Shown here one piece after another: positions 9,667 through 19,198 of a DNA stretch of 21,581 nucleotides. The stretch is from the NCBI GenBank assembly GCA_026260175.1, contig JAKCWW010001108.1:7239-28819 (forward strand), read 5' to 3'. The notes below the pieces were generated by a model. That model was not told the origin of the DNA, made no database searches, and was given only the letters and a program-made list of their open reading frames with translations. A program made the position numbers and the translations under genes. Every line of letters begins with the position of its first letter. Positions within the stretch are counted from its first letter, which is position 1. The stretch comes from Reticulitermes lucifugus. Its lineage: Eukaryota > Arthropoda > Insecta > Blattodea > Rhinotermitidae.

Positions 9667-10408
9667 TACAGTAATCCTGTAACTTGCCTCGTTGTCGTCT
9701 TACGACTTCTCGCACATACGTCGTTTGCCCCAAGACCCAGTATATTAAGCCAAGCGCTCAAATTCGTACGTACGATACTGAAGATGTCTTCGAGTTATTG
9801 AAATCCCATGACCAGAAGCTCACACTCGACCATCCTGTTGAAATTCAGAAGTAAAGTGCCCTTGAAAAAGCTGAGGAACCTGAGCCTGAGCCTAATCAGA
9901 GGGCCATGGCAATTTGGAAGTTTACTGAGGGGTTGGACTCATTGAAGCAGGCATCAAGGTGTTTGAGGACATTGATTGGAACGGGCAGCGAGCAGCAACA
10001 ACTGGACAAGGAATTGTGAGGATGCTTGCTTGCTGTTAGAATAGGCTGAAAGAGAAGAAGTCTTAGTCTTGCCAGAGCCCAGTGTTTCATTTCTTCAAGC
10101 CATACTTACGAACTCGTGTATAACCATGTGTACAGCTGGACATGGGAGATGACGATCCAGTCCACCCGCCTACAATTCAAGAGAAAGTACCTCCTCCTTA
10201 AATTGTTATTTGTTTTTAAAACATCGTATTTTTTAAATTTTTTATAAGTATGATTATATCTTTCTTCTTGAGTCAAAATAGATTGTCTGCTTCCGCCCTA
10301 TCAATTTTAACATTGCATTTATGGGAAAATCTCTGTCGACTTACGTCGTCTCGATTAACGTCGCCAGTTTTCGAACCAATTACGACGTAACTCCGGTGGA
10401 AGACTGCA
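9667..10408 (+). mobile_element. Tigger/pogo-like DNA transposon, internally deleted
   Basis: A possible 5' end starts TACAGTAATCCTG at 9667 and continues GTCTTACGACTTCTCGCAC. The 3' end (about 10318-10408) reads ATGGGAAAATCTC, CGACTTACGTCG, TTTTCGAACCAATTACGACG and stops at ACTGCA, a mutated ACTGTA. Between them is only the C-terminal part of a transposase reading, so most of the coding region has been lost. The 5' end assignment is weaker than the 3' end. Confidence 0.6.
9779..10201 (+). pseudogene. Tigger/jerky-like transposase, C-terminal remnant
   Basis: This is the C-terminal end of a pogo/Tigger-family (DDE) transposase, the enzyme that cuts and moves this type of DNA transposon. It reads EDVFELLKSHDQKLTLDHP, EIQK, stop, SALEKAEEPEPEPNQRAM. 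After a frame change near 9935 it reads IEAGIKVFEDIDWNGQRAA and RMLACC, then after another stop RLKEKK and, near the end, DMGDDDPVHPPTIQEKVPPP before TAA at 10199-10201. The acidic EEPEPEP stretch and the FEDIDWN/LAC region are, from memory, typical of the tail of insect Tigger proteins. The CENP-B-type DNA-binding domain and the catalytic DDE domain are absent. Several stops and at least one frameshift make it non-functional. It belongs to the element at 9667-10408. Confidence 0.6.
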
Positions 10409-10695
10409 CTTGACACCTGCTTGGACCGAATGCTTAAGCTTTCTATTTCCCATACCATACACTTTTACACCTAATACGGGTACTTCAATATGACATAATA
10501 TTGCGCAATATGAAGGTGTGACGCTAACAACTCTCAAGAGCACCATGTTGTTACTAAGCAGTATGCACTTACGTTTTCTCCTTTTTATCTGTGTGGTTAT
10601 TCCATTTAGTTATGTAAGGCTATTATTATAAACTATTTGTGTAAAGGGAGAGATAGCCAAGTCGTGTAAGGGATGACATCGCGTCAGCTAGCAAG

Positions 10696-10825
10696 TAATT
10701 ACCGACGCCCCATCTTCGACTGCTCAGATCCTGAAGATGGAGGCAACATGCTTCTCCGAACAGTCGGTAACTCCTTACCAATGAATAGGGCGTCATATTC
10801 CAGAAGTCTTTAATCGACATCAACG
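10696..10825. mobile_element. Foldback element F, copy with shortened left arm
   Basis: The right arm runs from CTGAAGATGGAGGCAACATG (10731) through TTCTCCGAACAGTCGGTAAC to CCAGAAGTCTTTAATCGACA. Its minus-strand reading is FWNMTPYSLVRSYRLFGEAC, a family-F frame. The left arm keeps only ATTACCGACG and CCCATCTTC (10699-10717), so its middle is deleted. Confidence 0.6.
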
Positions 10826-11680
10826 CGGTTGTCAGAAACTCAAAAAGCCTTGCGTATTCTATTTAGGCTATTCGTTTACTGCTTCGGACCAAACTGTTGG
10901 AAAAGAATTTTCCACATTCCATGAACTGTGAAACATAACGCGGGAGAAAATTATAGGAAGAGAAAACTACGTTTTCAAGTACCGTAACACCAATTACGTA
11001 TTCCTGTCTCTTCAAATTTTTACTTTAAGTAAATTCGCTTTATTTGAGGTACTTTTACATTTGCTTCATCTTTATTTCGCAGAACCAGATACTTTTTTTC
11101 CACGTTTCGTTTTAGACGTGCTCTACTCTGGTTCTCTTGATGTAAATGCTCTTCACATGTATTTAACAGGTCTCTACATTCCGAACCAGATATTTTCCCC
11201 AGAAGCGCGCCTTTGGATCCGATCTTAGTCTCATTAGGGCTTTTAAAAAAGTTCTGTCCACATCCCAGACCTTGTTCTGCCTTTTGTATCCTGACGTTTA
11301 TATAATGCGCTATATTTCCGCCCCACTTTATTGATTCGCTTTCTCGGCCCCATATGACTCTATTGGGAGTCGTGATTGTATCTGAGGGAATATTAACCTT
11401 TTACGGCAGATAGTCTTTCAAATTAACGTGATTATTTTTTCTTCTTGTTCTTTAAAATGAGTGATTTTGTAGTCAAACTTCTAGCTTTATACATTTACGG
11501 CATCTTTAATTCGGAGTTGTACAAATTTGCAGTCCGAGAGTGCATACTGTCCACAGACCAGGAGATATTCTGTGTTAGGAATGCGATAGACGCCCATGCG
11601 CAAGATTTTGCGGTGAATGACGAGTTGCTGCTACCCATCCTGAAATCATTCGCACAGTACACTCACTCACAGCACGGCAC
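10826..11680. other. No recognisable feature
   Basis: No repeat or gene is recognised. An 82-codon frame at 11445-11693 has no known motif and ends inside the tandem duplication that follows. Confidence 0.45.
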
Positions 11681-11707
11681 TCGAAATGCTTGATGTTTTC
11701 AGTGTGT

Positions 11708-11741
<34 letters not shown>

Positions 11742-11940
11742 AACTCTGTCGCTCTACCGATATCAGTCCAGTAGTTCCACCTACAACCAGGAGTCCCCCA
11801 CACCGTACCAGACACGCCCATTCGAAATGCTTGATGTTTTCAGTGTGTAGTAGTAGCAGTAGAACTGTCGCTCTACCAATATCAGTCTAGTAGTTCGACC
11901 TACAGCCAGGAGTCCCCCACACCGCACCAGACACGCCCAT
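11681..11940. repeat. Two-unit tandem duplication with GTA expansion
   Basis: Unit 1 (11681-11821, 141 bp) and unit 2 (11822-11940, 119 bp) both start TCGAAATGCTTGATGTTTTC and end CACACCG(T/C)ACCAGACACGCCCAT. They are nearly identical apart from a few substitutions and the length of an internal GTA/TAG run (11707-11741 in unit 1, only about four interrupted units in unit 2), which accounts for the length difference. A C run (11941-11950) and GCGCGGGG follow unit 2. Confidence 0.9.
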
Positions 11941-11950
11941 CCCCCCCCCC
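11941..11950. repeat. Poly-C run
   Basis: Ten C, followed by GCGCGGGG, directly at the end of the tandem duplication. Confidence 0.8.
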
Positions 11951-12075
11951 GCGCGGGGATCATCTCATGGTCAGTTGTCTTTAATTGCCTTAAATCTTTC
12001 CCTCACCTACATGTAACTGTGTCGCATTCTGCAGCCTGTCTGCTCAAATATATAAAACTGTATATATCTCTTACT

Positions 12076-12520
12076 CCGGTAAGTAGAGCCCGACTCGAGA
12101 ATTTATGACTCAGATGATCGGAAAATTTCCCACTCTTATAAAACTAGTAGCTTCCTTACCGTATTCAAGAGAGCTCTCAATTTGTCCCTATCTTAAAACT
12201 CGCAAGTCACTTCCTTCTAAAAACTTAAAAGGACTTCTTTTCCATAAATTATTAGGTTATCCTTCCATCTCTGCCTAGGTCTTCCAGTTTGTCAATTTAA
12301 AATTCTGTACTAATATCTGATCTTTCCCATGCCAGATACCAACACTGCTTGTATGTTCTTGATTTGATCAGTGTCTTAATATCTGGTGAAGATTACAAAT
12401 TACGCATTATGCTATGCAGTTATCTCCAACCTCCTCAGCGTTCCTCCCTCTTAGCTTCTGGCATTCTTCTCAGCACACTGTTCTCGAATACCTTGAGTTA
12501 ATTTTCGGCGTCTCTTCTTC
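12076..12520 (-). mobile_element. LINE ORF2 C-terminal fragment 1
   Basis: The minus strand gives a decayed reading of the region after the reverse transcriptase domain of a non-LTR retrotransposon: LKVFENSVLRRMPEAKREE (about 12497-12440), stop, GGWR, stop, LHSIMRNL, stop, SSPDIKTLIKSR (about 12390-12355), then TGRPRQRWKDNL (about 12290-12255), and DKLRALLNTVRKLLVL near the end. The order VFENxVLRR, GGWRxLH, SSPDIxxxIKSR, GRPRxRWxDN is what I know from insect Jockey/RTE-like elements. Many stops and frame changes show that it is dead. The 5' part of the element is absent, as is usual for truncated LINE insertions. The 3' boundary is uncertain. Confidence 0.65.
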
Positions 12521-12655
12521 AATTAAAGCAAAAAATTCCTGTTCCACTTCCAAATATGTTTCTGCTACACAAAACTCACCAACTGCAAATTACGTGTTTG
12601 GACTTAGATGGTAAACTAATACATTTTAGCAATATTGTTAATTAAGATGTTTAAC

Positions 12656-12656
<1 letters not shown>

Positions 12657-12695
<39 letters not shown>

Positions 12696-12709
12696 GTATA
12701 TATATAGTC
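12657..12709. repeat. (CA)n(TA)n compound microsatellite
   Basis: About 13 CA units run directly into TA units with one interruption. It lies between the two LINE fragments. The 80-codon frame over it, with HTHTHT, is an artefact of the repeat. Confidence 0.95.
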
Positions 12710-12904
12710 GATGCAGATATTATCACAAAATGTTTAGGGACGTTAGATAAAAGAACATGGTTTCATAAAGACCTGAAGATTTGTGTAAAACAGATCAAAC
12801 TTAGGGAGAAATGCATGCAGTTCGTGCTTCTGAAATATGAAATGTGTAAGTTGTGCTTGATGGTGAATGTATGCTAACTAACTAAATAACACACTGACTC
12901 ATTG

Positions 12905-13190
12905 ACTACGTCCATAAAGCAGAGTCCTTTTTGAGAAACTAATAGTTCCTCAGCTAGTCAAAAATGTCCCCGCTTTTTATGGAACCCGAAATTTCATTAC
13001 CTCTTTCACAAGTACCCGTCACTCATCCCTGTCCCGACCCAGATCAAACCAATCAACGCTTTCCATTATATTTTTGAATGTCCCTTTTAATATTATCCTA
13101 ACATCTATGGCTAGGTCATCCAAGGCGTCTCTTTACCTCGCATTTTTTCACCAAGATCGTGTTTGCAACCTCTCATATCCTATGTATACT
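12905..13190 (-). mobile_element. LINE ORF2 C-terminal fragment 2
   Basis: This is a second minus-strand LINE remnant. It reads NTILVKKCEVKRRLG (about 13168-13121), stop, PSHRC, stop, DNIKRDIQKY, and after a frameshift VDWFDLGRDRDE (about 13057-13021), stop, RVLVKEVMKFRVP ending near 12981. The ending, DRDxWRxLVxxVMxxRVP, and the following GTFLTS and ISFSKRT frames match, from memory, the tail of insect LINE ORF2 proteins. It covers the same part of the protein as fragment 1, so the two are separate insertions or a duplication and not one broken copy. Confidence 0.7.
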
Positions 13191-14155
13191 GTCAAGAATA
13201 AAACGACATGGGAAATACAAGGAATAGGAGCAGATTTGTGAATATTCTTGTGTGTACTGAACTATCAGTGACGCGTAACGCTGCTGGAACAGTGGAAGAG
13301 TGGAAGACAAGTCAGTCAGATGCCCTTTTGTAGTCTATGTGAATAAAGATTTCCAATTACATCTGTACTGAATAGAGTGTTGTATTTGGTTCAGGAATGA
13401 CAAAGTCTACATTGCTTCCACAAGATTAAGTTGCACAAATGCGAACTTCGTATCTGTCCGAAACCATCTTTTCTTACACACTGATGTGAGCCAGCGTGAT
13501 GAATCCTGTTTCTTTGTACTATGTCCTTTTTGCTAGGCACAGCCTAGCTTGCGCAGAATGTCCCAAAATTTAGGAGCCTAAACGAATTTCATTGAAGAGC
13601 GAAGTTGATATTTGCTATGAAGTTGGGTGCATACAGATGTGGCCGGATATAAGCCTAGAGCATCTACATTTTGACACTAGACGCAGACAGGTGGTCAGCA
13701 TCACGCTAGAGCCTCTTTAACTCCGTGGCTCTGAATGATGCAGTGTCGATCTGGATGTTATAACGGAGAAAGAAGTAAGTGCCAAAGCCAGAAACTGAAG
13801 GTCCCTGTTCCAGCCCACAGGAACTCCGATTTATCTAGGCTGAGCTGGTTTATAATTATGTTGTGTAAATATTGGCTAATAATTTTTTGCCAGTCCTGAA
13901 ATTTAATACCGACTACTGTTCGCGTGATGTTAACCTAGACCTACAGAAGCATACACTATATGCCCTTATTGCAATTAATTTTACTGCTATATCCCATTTT
14001 TCTATGTTTGAACGATGTAGACCTTATTCAATTCGCGTCGCTCAGACCGATTAACATCCTTTTTAGTAGTCTAAGTATAATGTTGGTGCTTATATTAAAT
14101 TAATGTTTCTGTCTGCTGGGATATGATGCCGGGCAATTTTGTACTTGTCTTCCAA
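13191..14155. other. No recognisable feature
   Basis: No gene or repeat is recognised. Frames are short and without motifs. Confidence 0.45.
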
Positions 14156-14192
14156 GGTACACGGCGTCACATCTTAGAACACCGTCAGCTTA
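14156..14192. mobile_element. Foldback element F, small fragment
   Basis: GGTACACGGCGTCACATCTT followed by AGAACACCG matches the outer part of the family-F arm, as at 18178-18205 (ACACGGTGTCACATCCCA). It is only about 37 bp. Confidence 0.4.
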
Positions 14193-15995
14193 ATATTTAC
14201 CACAGTGTGAACATCATTTCTCAAGAATATTGAATTATTTTCTTATATGTAAGCTTGTATGAAGCAAAGCAGCAATATTGGTAATTTAATTCTTTTTGGT
14301 TCGTTGCAAAGTTTGAAATAACATTGTCAGTTGTGAAAGAAATGTGCCTTCCTTTCTTTACCTCCACTAGACTAACGCACATTTTACTGATTTTACAGGG
14401 TTCGTTCTTTTTCTTCTTCTGAAACTCAGTTTCTGTGTGCTTGAATAAATTTACTGATAATACAAAACTATTGGAAAGCTATTGAATTGGATGATAAGAT
14501 TATGCACTACATTGGTCATATAACGTAATTCAAAAGTGAGACTGATGTACTGCTTTTACTTTTGTATTGCTGTTTACATTTCAATAAGTTTGAAGTTACG
14601 ATTATATAGATCACATACGTTGCTCTGATTTTTCAGAAATCATATTACAAAATAGGTATGGGAACAGAATATTTGCTTGTACTTGATATGATGGAGCGTA
14701 AGGAAACTACTTGGTATACTGTTACATCTTATGCTCGTATACTGCTGTGTTAATAGGCATAGTTTGTAAGCAGTAGTCTATAATACCTTAAATGTTAAAG
14801 AAGGCAGAAAATCTTACGCCATATTTGGATATAAAATGTACTTTTGGACCCTTACACATTTTTATTGAAAACATATTCTTTCAAAAATATGTCCGTATTA
14901 GTGTTCTACTGCTGTCTCTTTCTTGATCTTCATAGTGGACTCCTTTATTAGATTCCTCCACCAAAAACATTATGTATTCATTAATTTCCCCGCCCAAAAC
15001 ACTTGTCAAGCATCCTTGCTTTCATTTCCCTGTCAGCACTTTGTGAAAGGCGATATGCTACAAGTGACATTTTGCAAGGTTGGGGTCTCGTCGTAGGCTT
15101 AGCGACTTTCGCTTTCAAGATAAATATAATAGTAGGCATTTTGATAGTATTCGAACCCGAAAAGCATCTTACATGTTTTAGAAGAGCCAGGCTAACGTAC
15201 TACGCGTGTTGGTATCATTTTAATGTGCCAGAATATAATACGAAAAGTGCAAGGGTTGTTGCAACTTTGTAATTTGCAAGGATCACGTGCAAGATAAGCA
15301 CGTTTGTTAATTTCTTGCAGGAAATGTGAAATGTGTGATTAATTGGAAGGATATGGAATGACACTTTCGTCGACAAAGTTTATAAGCCTTGTAGTAGTGC
15401 GTGTGTTTAAACTTCCAAAACGAGGTTCTGATGTTTGAAACATAATGATGGACTGTCTCGGAACTGATGCTGTCAGAGCCTGTTTCTTGACTTAATATCC
15501 TTGATTATAAACAGAAAATAGGTGAAAATAACGTAATATTTTTATTGCCTTGCGTCTAATTTATTGACCTTTCAAGGACAAAAAGGAATGTGTTTTATTT
15601 AAAGACCCAAATCGTACCGCGCAGTAAACACACTGTCTCGGTTATTAAAACCAATCAGTTAACTCTGTACAGGGAACTAATCGTTGTTTGTTCTTAGATC
15701 CATGAAAAAGCACATAAATGCACTGTGTGGGCAGAATGCAGGATGTTCGAATGTTAAACCTGGTGGTGCATTAAGCATCCGCTAGGCTGTGTAAGGTTAA
15801 TCATTGTGCTTAATGAAGCCAGATATGTTTTGCGCCCAGTGTTACATTATTCATTCGTGTTATTTATTGTTTGTCCGGATTAACCAGCTTCTTGACTGAC
15901 AGACTTGCCACTCGGTCTCATTAAGCGACAGTTTACTGTCTTTCGTGGCAGCTTGTATAACCTAACGAAAACACAAAGTCTCGGTTAGGCTAATC
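14193..15995. other. No recognisable feature
   Basis: This is the longest stretch without an assignment. An 89-codon plus-strand frame at 15003-15272 includes a hydrophobic segment but no domain I can name, and there is no nearby splice-site pattern that convinces me. Confidence 0.4.
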
Positions 15996-15997
15996 TA

Positions 15998-16062
15998 TAA
16001 CCGATATTCGAACCAATTACTTCTTGAACACGAGTGTAGAGCGTTACCGATATGCCAGGCTG
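15998..16062 (-). mobile_element. tRNA-like SINE head, family 4
   Basis: On the minus strand an A-box-like TGGCATATCGG (16057-16047) is followed about 33 bases later by a B-box-like GGTTCGAATATC (16014-16003). The spacing fits a tRNA-derived promoter. The acceptor stem does not pair and the B box is altered, so it is not a working tRNA. The body may extend to lower coordinates (towards 15880). Confidence 0.45.
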
Positions 16063-16066
16063 ACTC

Positions 16067-16077
16067 GGGGGGGGGGG
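16067..16077. repeat. Poly-G run
   Basis: Eleven G, just beside the tRNA-like head. Confidence 0.85.
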
Positions 16078-16536
16078 AGGAGATTTGTTATATTTTGAGG
16101 TATTAAAGTCGCTTACTGAAGGATTGAGGCTCAAATAGATACGTAGTATACATGAAATTTATGTGGCAGGAGAAGAAAGCAAACATTAGTGGTATGTGTC
16201 ATTCATTTCTTTGTGCATGGTCACTAGAGAGAGAAGTATTTTCAGTGAGGTTACGTTGTCTAGATGATTATCTTGTTCCACATAAATATGAATATATGAA
16301 ACATCTGCCAGCTTGCTGTTAAGCACCTGGTCGCAGAATTAGCCAATGAAATGTTGGCATGAGCATGACATCATGGTGTTTCTGTTCAGTTTATATGCCA
16401 CTAATCTCCTTACTGATCTATCTGCCAACAGAATATGGAATACAGGCACAAATTCCAGCTGTCGAAGGCAATGATTCTCAGTATTATGTGATTAATGGAA
16501 CGGATAAATAGCCCTTTAAAAGTTTATTAGTAACTA

Positions 16537-17034
16537 TACAGGGTGATTCAGGAGGAAAGGTCAGTATTTTGGGAGGTGATAGTATCGGTCATTGTGTCAA
16601 CCTGAATGCACTTTGCAACTCGTGTGCGAAGATCGCGTGTTTTTCGTGGAATTTTCAAACATTTATTGTGAACTGTAACAAATTTGTAATTTCTGTATAA
16701 CAAATTTGTCATTTTAACATTAAATTAAAATTAAGTTTCGATTTAAGTTTAAATGACGAAATTAAAACTCTTAAAACTATTAGACTAGGCCGAAACAGGC
16801 ATATTAAGGCCTAGCTTCTGTCGGAAGATGATGATTAATATTAAAATAAGATTAATAGCAAGTAATTTCTCTTTGTTATTACTATTTACAATGCTTTTTA
16901 TTTGTAGATTCAGACAGTTCTATCTCGGTAAACATTTAGTATTAGACACATGTTCGTATGAACTTTTCTTTTGTCACAATGACCGATACTATCACCTCCG
17001 AAAATATAAACTTTTCCTCCTGAATCATCCTGTA
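16537..17034. mobile_element. 498 bp element with ~60 bp terminal inverted repeats
   Basis: The left end TACAGGGTGATTCAGGAGGA (16537 on) and the right end, read on the minus strand as TACAGGATGATTCAGGAGGA (17034 down), are inverted copies. They match at roughly nine of ten positions for about 60 bp, up to GGTGATAGTATCGGTCATTG. TA flanks both ends, consistent with a TA target duplication. Beyond the repeats the right side reads on the minus strand KVHTNMCLILNVYRDRTV, a frame I recall from insect repeats. The interior holds two ACAAATTTGT palindromes (16678-16687 and 16700-16709) and an inverted pair CTAGGCC/GGCCTAG (16785-16814). It is a non-autonomous DNA element; the superfamily is not certain. 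Confidence 0.75.
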
Positions 17035-17519
17035 TATACCAATAGCTGTAACACTTATTCTGCTTTATGTCGCACAGTATGTTTATGTTTCCTATTGTTT
17101 TCACAATGAATATTCTACTTATAAAATATTAACTAATTGTTTCTTATAATGGACACGAAATTTTTTCTCTGCGAGTTACGAAATGGCATTTAATGTCCTA
17201 AGGTTAACAGTTTCTTTTACCAAGGACGTTTGTCATATATGTCTCACACAGAGTCAGATTTCTGCCTGTGCTTAAACACCACACATCAAATACAGGGACA
17301 AATTTACCTTCATGTGAGGCTCTGACTATGGATATCATTGTAAATATAATCAGCACCAGCTTGTCTACACGTTACTTACCTATTTCAGTATAAATACATA
17401 ATATTCATAGTCATCCACGTGGAATATTCACAGTTAATGCACGTATTATGCCCGGGGATAATCAGAATCGTATTCCCTTATTCTGTGATGTGACACAGTG
17501 TAATTTGGTAGGTAAACAG
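17035..17519. other. No recognisable feature
   Basis: AT-rich DNA without a gene or repeat signature I can name. Confidence 0.45.
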
Positions 17520-17772
17520 GTAACGTTGTTTCTGTGTACGCCATGAAGGCGTATGGGGGGAATATGTGTATAGTTCCACTCATCCATATTCTCCGCACTA
17601 AATGGAGATGAGTGGTCAACGTTACGCTCCGGCCGCTTTACCCCGGTAACCCTTTAAGTGGAGGTTAAGTGGATCCAAGAGCCGATCTGGACGTGTTTGG
17701 AGATGAGAAAATCTCCTCCGACCAGGATTCGAACTCCGGCCCATCCAACCGTAGCTTAGTCGCTATCCCGGG
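17520..17772 (-). mobile_element. SINE family 2, copy 1
   Basis: On the minus strand this starts CCCGGGATAGCGACTAAGC and has a B box GAGTTCGAATCCTGG (near 17722-17737). It then runs through GAGGAGATTTTCTCATCTCC and GTCCAG, and ends with CATTTAGTGCGGAGAATATG. The plus-strand copy at 18603 shares the order CCCGGGAT, GTTCGAA, GCGAGATTTTC, GTCCAG, TTTAGTGC(C/G)GAG, TATGGAT. A 7 bp palindrome arm pair (TACGCC/GGCGTA) lies near the far end. The far boundary is approximate. Confidence 0.5.
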
Positions 17773-17778
17773 CTGCCT

Positions 17779-17876
17779 GCTGCCTCCGTAGTACCCTGAA
17801 CAAGGAGGCAGCTTTTTCCTCCGAACTCTTGGTACCTGTGTACCGAACTGCACGGCGTAACATCCCAGAAGGCTGT
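17779..17876. mobile_element. Foldback element F, copy
   Basis: The inner arms are GCTGCCTCC (17779-17787) and GGAGGCAGC (17804-17812). The right half continues CTCCGAACTCTTGGTACC and ends CACGGCGTAACATCCCAGAA. The left arm stops where the SINE family 2 copy starts, so one insertion has removed or interrupted it. Confidence 0.55.
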
Positions 17877-18088
17877 ATCTCCTTACCCACCATCAAAAGA
17901 AACTCAGATTTCGCACGGGCCTGTATAGAATATCTTGGTACAGAAAAGTTTTTATATATTTTAACGCAAGTTTTTATTAAGTATGCTGTTAGGGAATGAC
18001 ATCTCAATCCCACATGAAGGTGAACTTTAGTGATACATCACAGCAATTCTTTCACTGCTAGTAGGATTTCCTTTTTCCCATTTTATAT

Positions 18089-18215
18089 ATCACCAACTTC
18101 TTTCCCGCGAGGCCCCATTTTATACTGTGAAGATGGAGGTGTCAACTTCCATCGAAATGTCACTTTACATTTACCAAACTACACGGTGTCACATCCCACA
18201 AGACCGTAAATTTCG
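18089..18215. mobile_element. Foldback element F, copy
   Basis: The right arm begins GTGAAGATGGAGGTGTCAAC (18127) and ends ACACGGTGTCACATCCCACA. The partial left arm ATCACCAACTTCTTTCCC (18089 on) is its inverse. The minus-strand frame is KFTVLWDVTPCSLVNV. This frame forms the C-terminal end of the longest open frame in the window (18160-18513, 117 codons), which is therefore probably not a gene. Confidence 0.55.
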
Positions 18216-18602
18216 TAATCATCGCTATGATAACCTCAAATCTCACGTGTCTTTTTAATGTAAAGTCGATGAAAAATTCCTGCGTCACTGCGCTACTTAA
18301 TACACATAATGAAATTTTTTGTGGTCGAAGGTTTTCGGGGAGCGTATGAATTGCGTTACTTTGTGCGTAGGATGAGGAAAGTACACCCAAAAGGCTGCGC
18401 GAAAATCGGTTCTTCATCCTTCCTTTTGATTCCGGTAAGTAGAGGGCAAGAGACACGAGGCGTGCAAAACTGTCTGTAGATACAAAGACAAAACATGCCC
18501 ACAAATTCGTCACGTAACATAAATCATAAACGTAGAATATTTTCGAATCTTTGAGGTTATACCTATCACTTTTAGTGTATTTTAAATCTGTACTGGTTGG
18601 TA
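18216..18602. other. No independent feature
   Basis: It is covered by the upstream part of a 117-codon minus-strand frame (18513 down to 18160). Its N-terminal part matches nothing I know, and its C-terminal part is repeat, so I do not call a gene. Confidence 0.4.
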
Positions 18603-18850
18603 TTGGACCCGGGATTTGTAGTCAGTGTAGCTACTCGCTATGGGCTGGACGGACTGGGTTCGAACCGTGGTAGTGGCGAGATTTTCCGGACCCGTCCAGA
18701 CGAGCCCCGAGAACCTCCCAGCCTCCTGTACAATGGATACTGCGTCTCTTTCTCGGGGGTAAAACAGCCGGGGGCGTGGCGCTGACCAACCACCCCCTTT
18801 TAGTGCCGAGGTCGAGTATGGATAGAGCTCCCTTCAGCGTCTACTTGGCA
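18603..18850 (+). mobile_element. SINE family 2, copy 2
   Basis: It starts near CCCGGGATTTGTAGTCAGTG, with an A-box-like TAGTCAGTGTAGC and a B box GGGTTCGAACCGTGG at 18656-18670. It continues GGCGAGATTTTCCGG, GTCCAGACGAGCC, TTTTAGTGCCGAGGTCGAG and TATGGATAG. It is homologous to the minus-strand copy at 17520-17772 but clearly diverged. Similar 10-15 bp stretches (TACTGGTTGGTA near 18591, TACTGGCTGATT near 18881) may be a decayed target duplication, which would place the end near 18880. Confidence 0.5.
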
Positions 18851-19117
18851 TGTATAGAGGCAGGCTTTACCATTGACTTTTACTGGCTGATTTTTGCGCG
18901 TAAATAAATGACTGAGCTGTAAGTTTCAACCGGAGGTCTCTTTTTCATCAAAATATGTTCACGTTTGAAGTCAGCAGTTTATGGAATAAAATATAGAAGC
19001 AGGTGGGTATTTTTATTGTGATTTTGTTTTGTTCATGTAAAGGGCACATAAATAAGATAGGGTTGAATCTAAATGTTGATAAGGAACAAAAAATAATTTT
19101 AAACTGTTTAGTTTTTA

Positions 19118-19198
19118 TTACTGACGTTTCTTTGGCGGTGTAGTACCTCCATTCATTAATTTACGAACATCTTGATGAAACCTGTGGCCGTCATTGTC
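19118..19198 (-). other. Possible short terminal exon (unconfirmed)
   Basis: On the minus strand a splice-acceptor-like CCTGTTTATCAG is followed by an open reading DNDGHRFHQDV, then RKLMNGGTTPPKKRQ and a stop TAA at 19120-19118 that overlaps an AATAAA polyadenylation-type signal. The short peptide is hydrophilic with a basic end and reads more like protein than the neighbouring frames. The motif D-x-x-G-x-R-F-H-Q-D resembles one I recall in gene-like repeats of arthropods. It could be a decayed repeat or chance. No upstream exon is identified. Confidence 0.2.

Noticed and set aside
11690..11890. 66-codon frame with a run of valines
   Set aside because: It is produced by the GTA triplet run in the tandem duplication.
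12635..12877. 80-codon frame with a HTHTHTHT run
   Set aside because: It is produced by the CA/TA microsatellite.
15003..15272. 89-codon plus-strand frame with a hydrophobic segment
   Set aside because: No known domain, no signal of coding bias that I can judge by eye, and no supporting neighbours.
18160..18513. Longest open frame, 117 codons, minus strand
   Set aside because: Its C-terminal part is the foldback family-F frame and the rest has no recognisable domain. Length alone is not convincing in 21 kb of AT-rich DNA.
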